A stretch of DNA of 64,000 nucleotides from Lathyrus oleraceus (GCF_024323335.1 NC_066579.1:241837652-241901651); one strand, 5' to 3'. Positions 35,104 through 44,843 are shown, counted from the first letter of the stretch. Translations and numbers: made by a program. Notes: generated from the letters alone by a model not told the origin.

Positions 35104-35833
35104 AACATAGTATCACAATAGCAGATGATCATAAGTGGTCTGGTGGAGAAGGGCAGTGTGTATATTCTTGAGTGGGGTGGGTTCAATACTCATGTGTGGC
35201 ATTTTTTGGCGTTTTATTTCTTTTAGCTATATTATTTTTTCTTTTAGCATTTTCGTTTCTTTTTATGTTTATGCCTTTATTACACTCATATGTTCATTTT
35301 GTTAATAATGTAAAGTTGTTGTATTTTAATTTAATTCAAAACCATTTTAAAACTATAAAAATCATATTTTTCTCGATTTAATATCGAGCCCATTTTTTAC
35401 ACCCTTGTAAGTCGATTGCTTTTTAAGCATCGCCATCGACCTCACATAGCTTACTCTTGGGCTTTCTTACAATGAGCCGGTTCCTTTGCACTTACACTCA
35501 TACATTGTTTAATGCTTCATTATTTCATTCTTTGATTATTTGATTCGATTATATACTTGTTTATATCTTACTTGTTTGATTAACTGTGGCCTTTGTATGG
35601 TGTTTGAGGCATGTATTATTATTGTTTGTTTACCATGAACAATCCCCATTCATAACAAATGTATCCCTCTCCCATGAAATGTATAATATTCTTTCATTCT
35701 TTATCCATCTGTTAATACAAGAAATAAAATGAACATCCGATAATCATTTCAAAACAAGACCAAAACCTCGATCCAACGTCGAGTAATCACTTTTCTCAAA
35801 ACCTAACAGAACCAGCACGTATTCATCCACCCT

Positions 35834-35940
35834 TTTGTAAGTCGATTGCTTTATGCATCACCATCAACCTTGTAAGTCGATTGCTTTATGCATCGCCATC
35901 AACCTTGTAAGTCGATTGCTTCATGCATCGCCATCTACCC
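35834..35940 (+). repeat. 35-bp tandem repeat in Ogre-3 LTR
   Basis: Three copies of a unit starting CTTGTAAGTCGATTGCTTTA and ending GCATCGCCATCAAC, with a diverged fourth at 35403-35440. Also present in the 3' LTR at about 50640-50746. Confidence 0.8.
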
Positions 35941-36002
35941 TTATCCCTAGCACTTCTCCTTGCTCCATTCGTCGATCTTTGTTCCGATTAGGTAGCACCC
36001 AT

Positions 36003-36125
36003 TAGATAGAACCTTTTGTATGATAACATAGGTAGGATTCCCATATCCTTTTGTATGATAACATAGGTAGGATTCCCTTGTTCTTTTGTATGATAACATA
36101 GGTAGAATTCCCATATTCTTTGCAT
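36003..36125 (+). repeat. Second 35-bp tandem repeat in Ogre-3 LTR
   Basis: Three copies of CCTTTTGTATGATAACATAG followed by GTAGGATTCCCAT, plus a degenerate fourth beginning near 36118. The 3' LTR has the same array from about 50810. Confidence 0.8.
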
Positions 36126-36400
36126 GCTAACATTAGGTAGCTATTCCCATTTGTAAATCCTAAACACTTAAGTACATATTGCATGACAACTCTAGGGCAG
36201 AGCTTCCCCATTTCTTTTAGACCTTCCGTACGTCTCCGATCTTGTGGCATGTAGTTCGTTCTATTGCAAAGAGGTAACTGCCTAAGACTCGATTCAGCGA
36301 GCTGCGACACCTACTGCTAGGACGTGAACACATTGCCCACTCTCCTTTGACACAACTGGTGTCCTCCTTTGTAAGCCCATGTTCAGATGGCAAGCCCTAT

Positions 36401-36475
36401 GTAGCCGAACTACGGCAACTCTGATTCTCATGTTCAGATGAGATACATAGGCACAAGATGCGATGTCTTGCCGAG
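36401..36475 (+). promoter_or_regulatory. Hairpin-TACGTAGGCA module, Ogre-3 copy a
   Basis: TCTCAT-GTTCAG-ATGAGA, then TACATAGGCA, then AAGA-TGCGATG-TCTT and GCCGAG. One base of the linker is changed (C to A is read as TACATAGG). Upstream GTAG-CCGAA-CTAC could form another stem. Confidence 0.5.
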
Positions 36476-36601
36476 TTTGACTAACGACTAACAACTAATC
36501 CTTGTTTTCTTTCGCCCTCGTTGCGATCCTTACTCTCGCCCTCGTTGCGATCGAGACTTTCCTTTTCTCTTGCCCTAGTTGCAATCGAGACCCTCGTTCC
36601 C

Positions 36602-36685
36602 GTAGTTAGTTTGAACTACGTTTTGCTCTGATTCTCATTCCCGATGAGATACGTAGGCATAAGACGCGATGTCTTAGCGAGCACA
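36602..36685 (+). promoter_or_regulatory. Hairpin-TACGTAGGCA module, Ogre-3 copy b
   Basis: CGTAG and CTACG pair upstream. TCTCAT-TCCCG-ATGAGA precedes TACGTAGGCA, and AAGAC-GCGAT-GTCTT follows, then AGCGAGCAC. Both stems are perfect. Confidence 0.55.
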
Positions 36686-36701
36686 CATCTCTTTCACCCA
36701 T

Positions 36702-36778
36702 AGGTAGCCGAGCTACGAAGACTCTGATTCTCATTCCAGATGAGATACGTATGCAGTGGATGCGACATCCGTGCGAGT
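36702..36778 (+). promoter_or_regulatory. Hairpin-TACGTAGGCA module, Ogre-3 copy c
   Basis: GTAGC-CGA-GCTAC, then TCTCAT-TCCAG-ATGAGA, TACGTATGCA, GGATG-CGA-CATCC and GTGCGAG. The downstream stem has a different sequence from copies a and b but pairs perfectly. Confidence 0.55.
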
Positions 36779-36859
36779 CATTTTTCTCTTGACCCTTTTA
36801 GTAAATAGTACATTAGATAAACACACATCCTTTAGACAAGAAACAAACAAGAGTGGATC

Positions 36860-36875
36860 CCGTAGAGTACTACGG
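36860..36875 (+). promoter_or_regulatory. AKTA-loop hairpin near Ogre-3 5' LTR end
   Basis: CCGTAG-AGTA-CTACGG followed by ATGCGTAGGGGTGCTAATAC. The 3' LTR copy is 51665-51680. Confidence 0.6.
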
Positions 36876-37091
36876 ATGCGTAGGGGTGCTAATACCTTCC
36901 CTTCGCATAATCGACTCCCGAACCCAAGATTTGGTTGCGAGACCTTGTCTTTTCCTTTCCTTCTCTTCAGGTTTACTTCGAGCGTTTCCTTTCCCTCCTT
37001 TGGGATAAATAACGCACGGTGGCGACTCTTCTGTCATTCCTTCTTCGCCGGTTGTTTTTTCGCACCTCTGTATTTTTCAGGCTGCGACAGC

Positions 37092-37109
37092 TGGCGACTC
37101 TGCTGGGGA
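37092..37109 (+). promoter_or_regulatory. Primer-binding site of Ogre-3 (tRNA-Arg type)
   Basis: TGGCGACTCTGCTGGGGA begins two bases after the 5' LTR. Ogre elements are known to use a tRNA-Arg primer; I match it to that site from recall. Confidence 0.85.
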
Positions 37110-38100
37110 TCCGGTTTCCCTAAGCGAGTCCCTCCTAGCTTTTGTAGATTTCTTGTTTGTTGGGTGTTTATGCTTTTGTACAGTCGTTTACTTTCCGCAT
37201 TTACCTGCTCTATCTTATTGCATTCATGTACATATGTTTGTTGTATCTGTGGGTTCTGTGGTTTGTTTGTTTGTTTGTTTGTTGGGTTGGGACTGTTCTA
37301 TGAGAGATAAGCCCACTACCCAGGCTTGAGTGTACACATAGGTGTTAGAGTGGATAGTCATGAGGCTTGCGTGGTATGTTGCTACGTTAAGTCGTTCATG
37401 AGACCCACATTCCAGACGAGGTTTCTGTTGGATATATTTTGTCCTATGGGTGTTCCATAACGACAAATATTCCTTTAGAAATCGTCGACTCTGGTGACCA
37501 TTTCCCGAGAACTCAGTCGAGGCCTCTCCTCCGAGACGCGTTTATCTTAGCTCTGGTGGGCGCATTCTCGCTGCTCAATCCGAGGACCCCGAGACTGGGA
37601 ACTTGCTTTAGGATATCCTGTTGAGGGGAGTCAGCAGAGGTCTTTTATCCCGTAATAATGCCAAACCTTCAGTGGTAAACGTATTATTCTCGACTGAAGG
37701 GCTGAAGCTGACAAACTTCTGTTCTTAAAACCTACCAGTGAGGGGCGGGCTAAATTCAGGGAACCTTAACCTCCAACCAACCCGGTTTTCTGGAGCAGAG
37801 TTTTGATCTTATATTATATTCTTCAGTGGGTTTTCTCTTCAGACAGTGCAACCCGACAGATGTTCAAGCAGATACAGCAGTCCTGATTTCCATGTCACTG
37901 CATTGCATCACATCATTCTGCATTCATATCATTTAACACATGTTTATCTATTCCCAGGGGTTCATATCTTCTTCTTGATTCTAGTCGGGGTTTTCTTCTT
38001 ACACTGTTTATCAAATGTGAGACTGGAATCAAGGGGGTAGAATGCCCTTTGGAATTGATAAACATGTCAGTGCATTTGCATATCCCATAACATGTCACAA
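37110..38100 (+). other. 5' UTR of Ogre-3, ending at an internal deletion
   Basis: Non-coding leader of about 1 kb with a (TTTG)n microsatellite near 37261-37282. I found no long frame with a recognisable domain. Near 38100 the sequence passes directly into protease coding sequence, where ORF1, gag and most of protease should lie. Confidence 0.7.
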
Positions 38101-38648
38101 TACTGGGGCAGTCTCTTCAACTTTACATCAGAAGGTTAAATTCCCGGTCAATGGAAGGATTATCACTGTCTGTGGTGAGGAGGACATTCTGGTCAGTAAC
38201 CTGTCTACATTCAAGTATTTAGAGGTAGAAGGTGAATTCAAGAGACTCTCTGTCAGGCCTTTGAGTCAGTTCAGATCAAGGACGCAGCTCCGGTGGAAGG
38301 GGTTAAAGAAGGAGCCCCTATCTCATCTTTCAAGCAGGCGCAAGCCTTAGTGGATTCAGGTGTTGCTCCCGGTTGGGGACGTCTGTTGGAGTTACCAATG
38401 AAGGACGACAAGTTCGGGATTGGGTATCAACCAGCGCTGACTTCTACAACTTCAGCATTTCAGACTCGTCAGGGGCCGATTACTTTCTCTAGTGCTGGCG
38501 TCATCCAATATGGCAAGATCTCTGCGATCAACGATGAAAATGGAGATAGTGATTGCGACATCGACAACTGGGTGCGTCCGAGGATCCCCGGTGAAGTCAT
38601 CAACAATTGGTCTTCCGAGGAAATTGTCCAAGTCACTCTTCTAGAGGA
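38101..38648 (+). pseudogene. pol: Ogre-3 protease remnant and downstream linker
   Basis: The first part encodes the end of an Ogre-type protease region (STLHQKVKFPVNG, GEEDILVSNLSTFKY), which aligns by eye with STLHQ-like ILHQKLKFVKN and GGEKALLVSHLSSF in Ogre-4. The catalytic DTGS half is deleted. Frame changes near 38290, and the second part (38293-38648) encodes FKQAQALVDSGVAPGWG...GIGYQPAL and VRPRIPGEVINNW, equivalent to the Ogre-4 linker ending at 59318. The exon ends in the GA before the intron donor. Confidence 0.75.
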
Positions 38649-38909
38649 GTAATTTTTCTTTGTTTATTCATGCACGTCCAAGTCTTACGTTCCGCCCAGG
38701 GCGTAATGACTCATTGTAGGGCTCATCTATGTGAATACCTGCATTGTTTATCATAAATGAAGGACGTCTTTTGCATTCAAATGTTTTGTTCACTGTCTTT
38801 CCATTTTTTGCAGTTTTCAAAATTTCAAAAGAATAAAAATATTTGGCAATGTTTTGTTTAGTTTTCACTCACTGTTCACACTCATAAGCACATACCATCA
38901 CTCACGCAG
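38649..38909 (+). other. Ogre-3 intron between protease and RT
   Basis: Donor GTAATT at 38649 and acceptor CACGCAG ending 38909 give a 261-nt intron. The two exon bases GA plus A at 38910 make a GAA codon, and the frame continues as TGC ACA TCA into the RT exon without stop. The intron contains a T-rich tract before the acceptor. An intron at this place is a known trait of Ogre elements. Confidence 0.8.
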
Positions 38910-40060
38910 ATGCACATCACCGGATCCTATTGATAACGATTCTGCTATGGCTCGCTTCGACTTCGAAAACCCAATCTTCCAAGCTGAAGAAGAGGGTGAT
39001 GAAAACTGTGAACTCCCTGAAGAACTTGCCAGGCTGTTAAAGCAAGAGGAAAGGGTCATTCAACCGCATCAAGAGTCTACTGAAGTGATTAATCTTGGCA
39101 CCGAGGACGTCAAGAAAGAAATAAAGATAGGGGCTGCTTTGGAAGATGATGTGAAGAAGGGGTTGATTGAACTATTGCAAGAGTATGTTGACGTCTTCGC
39201 TTGGTCTTATCAGGATATGCCAGGGCTTGACACAGACATCGTGGTACACCGTTTACCTCTCAAAGAGGGTTGTCCTCCGGTCAAGCAGAAGCTCAGAAGA
39301 ACAAGACCAGAGATGGCTGTAAAGATAAAGGAAGAAGTGCAGAAACAGTTGGATGCAGGGTTCCTAGCGGTTACCAATTATCCGCCATGGGTCGCAAACA
39401 TCGTTCCAGTACCTAAGAAGGATGGAAAGGTACGGATGTGTGTCGACTACCGGGATCTGAACAGAGCTAGCCCTAAAGATGATTTCCCATTACCTCACAT
39501 TGACGTTTTGGTGGATAACACAGCTCAGTTCTCGGTATTCTCCTTCATGGATGGCTTTTCTGGCTATAACCAAATCAAGATGGCACCAGAAGACATGGAG
39601 AAGACAACTTTCATAACCCCATGGGGCACCTTCTGCTACAAGGTGAGGCCGTTTGGTCTGAAAAACGCTGGGGCAACATATCAACGAGCTATGGTGACTC
39701 TATTCCATGATATGATTCATCATGAAATCGAGGTTTATGTGGACGATATGATTTCCAAATCTCAGACAAAAGAAGAACATCTGGTGAATCTGCAGAAGCT
39801 GTTTGAGCGTTTAAGGAAATTCAAGCTGAGGCTTAATCCGAACAAGTGAACTTTCGGGGTGAGATCTGGAAAATTGTTGGGTTTTATTGTTAGCGGAAAA
39901 GGGATTGAGGCGGATCCTGACAAAGTGAAAGCAATACAGGAAATGCCTGAGCCAAGAACGGAGAAGCAAGTCCGTGGTTTCTTAGGGAGGTTGAACTACA
40001 TTGCAAGGTTCATCTCTCACCTAACAGCCACGTGTGAGCCAATTTTCAAATTACTGAGGA
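38910..40060 (+). pseudogene. pol: Ogre-3 reverse transcriptase
   Basis: The exon starts after the intron and contains a leader (RFDFENPIFQAEEE), then gypsy RT: VPVPKKDGKVRMCVDYRDLN, FPLPHIDVLVDN, FSFMDGFSGYNQIKM, TFCYKVRPFGLKNAGATYQR and catalytic YVDD (codons 39736-39747). TGA at 39847-39849 replaces the cysteine expected in NPNKCTFG; the frame then resumes unchanged (GKLLGFIVS, QVRGFLGRLNYIARF). This is the only stop in the RT region. It would copy the RNA genome. Confidence 0.9.
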
Positions 40061-41050
40061 AAGATCAGGCTATCAGGTGGAACGACGATTGTCAAAGGGC
40101 TTTTGAAAAGATAAAAGAGTATTTGCAGAATCCCCCCTATCCTCATGCCTCCAGTCCCAGGGAGACCGCTGATTATGTACTTGACAGTACTCGACAATTC
40201 CATGGGTTGTGTTCTCGGTCAACACGACGAGACAGGTAGAAAAGAGCATGCCATCTACTACCTGAGTAAAAAATTCACAGACTGCGAGTCGAGATACTCA
40301 ATGCTTGAAAAGACATGTTGTGCACTTGCATGGGCTGCTAAGCGATTGAGACAATACATGCTGACTCACACAACCTTACTGATCACCAAGATGGATCCAG
40401 TCAAGTATATATTCGAGAAGCCAACTCTCACCGGAAGAGTTGCTCGTTGGCAAATGGTACTGACAGAGTATGATATCTAGTATACATCCCAGAAAGCCAT
40501 CAAGGGGAGTATTCTGTCAGACTATCTTGCTCAACAACCGATTGAAGATTATGAGCCGATGAAGTTTGATTTTCCAGATGAAGATATCATGTTCCTCAAG
40601 ATGAAAGACTGTGAAGAGCCAGTTGTTGAGGAGGGACCTGATCCAGATGAAAAGTGGACTTTAACGTTTGATGGGGCCGTCAACGCCAAAGGAAGTGGAA
40701 TTGGTGCTGTCATTACAACTCCGAAAGGTGCCCACATGCCTTTCACCGCTCGTCTGACTTTCGAGTGCACCAATAATGAAGCTGAGTACGAGGCCTGTAT
40801 CTTAGGTATTGAGCAAGCCATTGATTTGAGAATCAAGACTCTGGACATCTTCGGAGATTCAGCTCTAGTGATCAATCAAGTAAATGGCGATTGGAACACT
40901 CTCCAGCCTACTCTGGTCCCTTACAGAGATTACACGAGAAGACTGTTGACTTTCTTCACAACAGTAAAGCTGTATCATATACCTCGTGATGAGAACCAAA
41001 TGGCAGATGCTCTTGCTACTCTATCCTCCATGATCAAGGTGGGCCGGTGG
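40061..41050 (+). pseudogene. pol: Ogre-3 dual RNase H (gypsy RNH and archaeal-type aRNH)
   Basis: A retroviral-type RNase H (PLIMYLTVLDNSMGCVLGQ, HAIYYLSKKF, 40145-40477) is followed by a second domain of the RVT_3/archaeal type (TFDGAVNAKGSGIG, NNEAEYEACI, GDSALVINQ, MADALATL, about 40650-41030) with its D-E-D-D residues in place. The pair is a hallmark of the Tat lineage. Damage: a one-base change in a run of six C near 40132-40137 shifts the frame, and TAG at 40478-40480 breaks the linker between the two domains. From 40481 the frame is open to the end of integrase. Confidence 0.88.
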
Positions 41051-42385
41051 AACCATGCTCCTAGGATCGATGTTATGCGCCTTGATAGGGCCGCGTATGT
41101 GTTTGCTGCTGAACTGGTAGTCGATGATAAGCCCTGGTATCACGACATCAAATGCTTCCTGAAAAATCAAGAGTACCCTGCAGGGGCATCCAACAATGAC
41201 AGAAAAACTTTGAGAAGATTGGCAGGCAGTTTCTTCTTGAACAAGGACGATGTGCTTAATAAGAGGAACTTCGACATGGTTTTGCTCAGATGCATGGACA
41301 AACACGAGGCGGACATGTTAATGCAGGAAGTTCATGAAGGTTCCTTCGGTACTCATGCCGGCGGACATGCAATGGCTAAGAAATTGTTGAGGGCGGCTTA
41401 TTATTGGATGACAATGGAATCAGATTGTTTCAAGTATGCTCGGAAGTGTCATAAATGCCAGATTTATGCTGACAAGGTGCATGTGCCGCCAAATCCTCTG
41501 AATGTGATGTCTTCGCCGTGGCCGTTCGCTATGTGGGGCATTGACATGATTGGAAAGATTGAGCCGACTGCTTCCAATGGGCATCGCTTCATCCTTGTTG
41601 CCATCGACTATTTCACCAAATGGGTCGAAGCAGCATCATTCGCGAATGTCACCAGACATGTGGTTGCCCGTTTCATCAAGAAAGAAATCATCTATCGCTA
41701 TGGGATTCCCGAAAGAATCATTACTGATAATGGTTCCAATATCAACAACAAAATGATGAAGGAGTTGTGTCAGAACTTCAACATTCAGCATCACAATTCT
41801 TCCCCTTACCGCCCTAAGATGAACGTCGCTGTTAAGGCGGCAAATAAGAACATAAAGAAGATTGTGCGGAAGATGGTCGTCACGTACAAAGATTGGCACG
41901 AGATGTTACCCTTCGCCTTGCATGGGTACCGCACTTCAGTACGTACATCGACCGGGGCAACCCCTTACTCCCTTGTGTATGGTATGGAAGCAGTCCTACC
42001 TGTTGAAGTGGAGATTCCTTCTCTAAGAGTCCTGTTGGATGTCAAGCTAGACGAAGCTGAATGGATTCGGACAAGGTTCAATGAGTTGAGTCTTATCGAA
42101 GAGAAGCGAATGGCAGCCATTTGTCATGGGCAGTTGTATCAGAGTCGGATGAAGAGAGCCTTTGACCAGAAAGTGCGCCCTCGATGTTTCCAAGTCGGAG
42201 ATTTGGTGTTGAAAAGGATCCTTCCTCCTCAGACGGATCACAGGGGCAAGTGGACTCCTAACTATGAGGGACCGTATATCGTCACCAAGGTTTTCGATGG
42301 TGGGGCCTTAATGCTTGCAACGATGGATGGTGAAGACTTCACTTCCCCTGTGAACTCAGACGCAGTTAAAAAATACTTCGCATGA
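41051..42385 (+). pseudogene. pol: Ogre-3 integrase, catalytic glutamate replaced
   Basis: The frame is open to TGA at 42383-42385. It has an HHCC zinc-binding region (HEGSFGTHAGGH, CHKCQIYAD), the core with D at 41543-41545 (GIDMIG) and D at 41726-41728 (TDNGS), and a C-terminal GPY/F-like module (NYEGPYIV). At the position of the catalytic glutamate (Ogre-4 has NGVVEAANKN) it has AAG, lysine, at 41834-41836, and the glycine two residues after the methionine is valine. So it should be catalytically dead although the frame is intact. Only substitutions reveal this; an ORF scan would call it complete. Confidence 0.88.
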
Positions 42386-42395
42386 AATAGACCCG

Positions 42396-42584
42396 CTGGA
42401 CAGTAAAAAGAATAGTCCAGGCAAAAATGGGCATCCCGACGAACCAAGAAGATGAAAAGGTTCGGGGAAAAATTAGGGATTTAAAAATGAAAAGATCGTA
42501 CACCCGGTAAGTTGAAAACCTGAAAAGGCAACTTAGGCAAAAATGGGTATCCCGGTGGATTGAAGACCCGAAAAGGGCAATCCA
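42396..42584 (+). other. Array of four stem-loops after the Ogre-3 pol stop
   Basis: Starting 10 bases after the stop: CTGGAC/GTCCAG (42396-42420), CGAACC/GGTTCG (42440-42464), TAAGTTG/CAACTTA with inner CC/GG (42508-42535), and TGGATTG/CAATCCA with inner CCC/GGG (42556-42584). Stem sequences differ, but all pair perfectly. Linkers share GGCAAAAATGGG and ATCCCG. Confidence 0.55.
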
Positions 42585-43224
42585 GGCAAAAGTTAGGGAT
42601 TAAGCGAATGACTGCGTTCTGAGTTAGTTCTGAATCTCATCTTGTGTCGATGACTGGAAACTTTCAAAAGGAAGAAAAACAGTCCAATCACCCTTTCTCA
42701 GAAGGCTGATCATCTGGAGGATCGTGAAGACGAGCGGGTCATAGCAGAATTGGAACCCAATAGAAATCCATTTCACATTTCCATTAGATTAATTCTTGTT
42801 TTGCGATTACCTCTTTCCAGGGATTGCTTCCTGATGTAAATGCCTATTCAGAGGCCATTCAATCAATAAAATCATGTTATTCAGTATATCTCTGTTTTCA
42901 TTTTCATTCTACTGTTTTGTTTGCAAAAATGGCGTCCGAATTTTTGATAAACATTGCGTCATGACACATAAGGGCTTTACAGGTACATGCTCGATAAACA
43001 TTTAAAATTGCTGTAAATTTTAAGTGCTTTGGATCGTCTATTCAGAACAGATACCCTCGGGGCATTTCCTTAAAATCCCCTGCAGATGACCATGAATATC
43101 TTCCCCAGTGAAGTCACCAAAAGACGAATCCGGTGTCTTATCCCTGCAGAGTTGATCAGAGTGTTGGATTCTTCAATCCCCAGCAGGTTCTCACTACGGT
43201 GCTTCCCAAGCATGTGTTTCAGAC
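42585..43224 (+). other. Ogre-3 3' UTR, single-copy part
   Basis: Non-coding. It includes AATAAA in CAATCAATAAAATC at about 42861, a possible polyadenylation signal of an internal transcript, but no other feature I can support. Confidence 0.5.
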
Positions 43225-43380
43225 TATACACTCCCCAGCGGAGTTAACAGTGCCAGACTGTATATCCCCAGCGGAGTTAACATGTGCTTCAGACTATACA
43301 CTCCCCAGTAGAGTTGACAGTGCCAGACTGTATATCCCCAGCGGAGTTGACAGTGCCAGACTGTATCTTCCCAGCAGAAG
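43225..43380 (+). repeat. 33-bp minisatellite in Ogre-3 3' UTR
   Basis: About four to five copies of a unit like GTGCCAGACTGTATATCCCC followed by AGCGGAGTTGACA, some with a variant GTGCTTCAGACTATACACTC. The core AGCGGAGTTGACA resembles the Ogre-1 array core. Confidence 0.75.
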
Positions 43381-44014
43381 CAGCTGCTCCTCGGGGTTCG
43401 ATGCCAGATCGATGTTTTCAATCCCAGATCGATGATCTCTTTCCTGGAAGCATAACCTCGGTACCGTATCGGTGTTTGCTTCCCCCTGTTGAGTCATCTC
43501 TCGTAGATTATGGTTGCCAAAACCACTGTCGCTTCCTCCAATAACAGGTTTCTAGCGCCGTTCTCTCCCCAGTCAGAGTCTCGGTATCTCGTCATTGCCA
43601 GAACACCGCGCGACCGGTCATTTCCCCACATAGTTCATTATGCTGTGCATCTCCAACAGTAGTGCCAGGGTCCGGAAGATTATAATCATTTCCCCAACGG
43701 GATTCCTTGCTTCGGCTTGGCATTTTCCCCGGCATTTCGCATCCCTGCATGTAGAATCATATTGCATTGCATCCTCCCAAATCGCGTGGCATTTCCATTT
43801 TCATGGGGCATTACGCCATCGCAAAATTCAAACATACGCATGTAAGCATAAAAACATTCTCGGTATCCCAAGTGACAAGCCAGAAGTTTGTTTCCAGTGC
43901 TCAGTCTGAAGATTGTTCGTGACTTATTATCCCCAGCATGGGATCGTTGGCCCACGTGCCGCCTCAATTATCATTTTCCCTATTTCTGCCGATGCTGACA
44001 GGCATGAAGTTTTT
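43381..44014 (+). other. Ogre-3 3' UTR between minisatellites
   Basis: Non-coding sequence with scattered TTCCCCAGC/TCCCCA phrases that look like decayed repeat units. No gene seen. Confidence 0.45.
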
Positions 44015-44843
44015 CCAGTATCCAGACCGAAGTGGCATTCAGGCCAGTCTTTCCGGTATCCAGACCGAAGTGGCATTCAGGCCAGTCTTTCCGGTATCCA
44101 GACCGAAGTGGCATTCAGGCCAGTCTTTCCGGTATCCAGACCGAAGTGGCATTCAGGCCAGTCTTTCCGGTATTCAGACCGAAGTGGCATTCAGGCCAGT
44201 CTTTCCGGTATCCAGACCGAAGTGGCATTCAGGCCAGTCTTTCCGGTATTCAGACCGAAGTGGCATTCAGGCCAGTCTTTCCGGTATCCAGACCGAAGTG
44301 GCATTCAGGCCAGTCTTTCCGGTATCCAGACCGAAGTGGCATTCAGGCCAGTCTTTCCGGTATTCAGACCGAAGTGGCATTCAGGCCAGTCTTTCCGGTA
44401 TCCAGACCAAAGTGGCATTCAGGCCAGTCTTTCAGGTATCCAGACCGAAGTGGCACTCAGGCCAGTCTTTCCGGTATCCAGACCGAAGTGGCATTCAGAC
44501 CAGTCTTTCCGGTATTCAGACCGAAGTGGCATTCAGGCCAGTCTTTCTGGTATCCAGACCGAAGTGGCATTCAGGCCAGTCTTTCCGGTATTCAGACCGA
44601 AGTGGCATTCAGGCCAGTCTTTCCGGTATCCAGACCGAAGTGGCATTCAGGCCAGTCTTTCCGGTATCCAGACCGAAGTGGCATTCAGGCCAGTTTTTCC
44701 GGTATTTAGACCGAAGTGGCATTCAGGCCAATTTTCCGGTATCCAGACCGAAGTGGCATTCAGGCCAGTTTCCGGTATCCAGACCGAAGTGGCATTCAGG
44801 CCAGTTTCCGGTATTCAGACCGAAGTGGCATTCAGGCCAATTT
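44015..44843 (+). repeat. 38-bp tandem array in Ogre-3 3' UTR
   Basis: About 22 copies of a 38-bp unit whose core is GACCGAAGTGGCATTCAGGC, spaced exactly 38 bp for most of the array and 35-37 bp in the last copies. Copies differ mainly at one C/T position (GTATCC or GTATTC). Because 38 is not a multiple of three and the unit lacks stops in any frame, all three plus-strand frames are open. Confidence 0.93.

Larger units (their letters stand above)
31468..37089 (+). repeat. 5' LTR of Ogre-3
   Basis: It starts TCTCATACCCCGATTTTGG (TGTCAT in the 3' LTR) and ends GGCTGCGACA. It contains two W-box arrays, a possible TATA box, 35-bp tandem repeats at 35834-35940 and 36003-36125, three TACGTAGGCA modules, an AKTA hairpin and TGGCGACTCT at 37020. 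The rest, including 32100-35000, is non-coding; open frames there are short and occur in both LTRs. Confidence 0.92.

Noticed and set aside
36756..37310. 184-residue frame across LTR end, PBS and leader of Ogre-3
   Set aside because: It crosses the LTR boundary and primer site and has no domain.
41051..42385. Ogre-3 integrase as a functional gene
   Set aside because: The frame is open, but the catalytic glutamate codon is AAG and upstream stops and a frameshift separate it from any start of translation.
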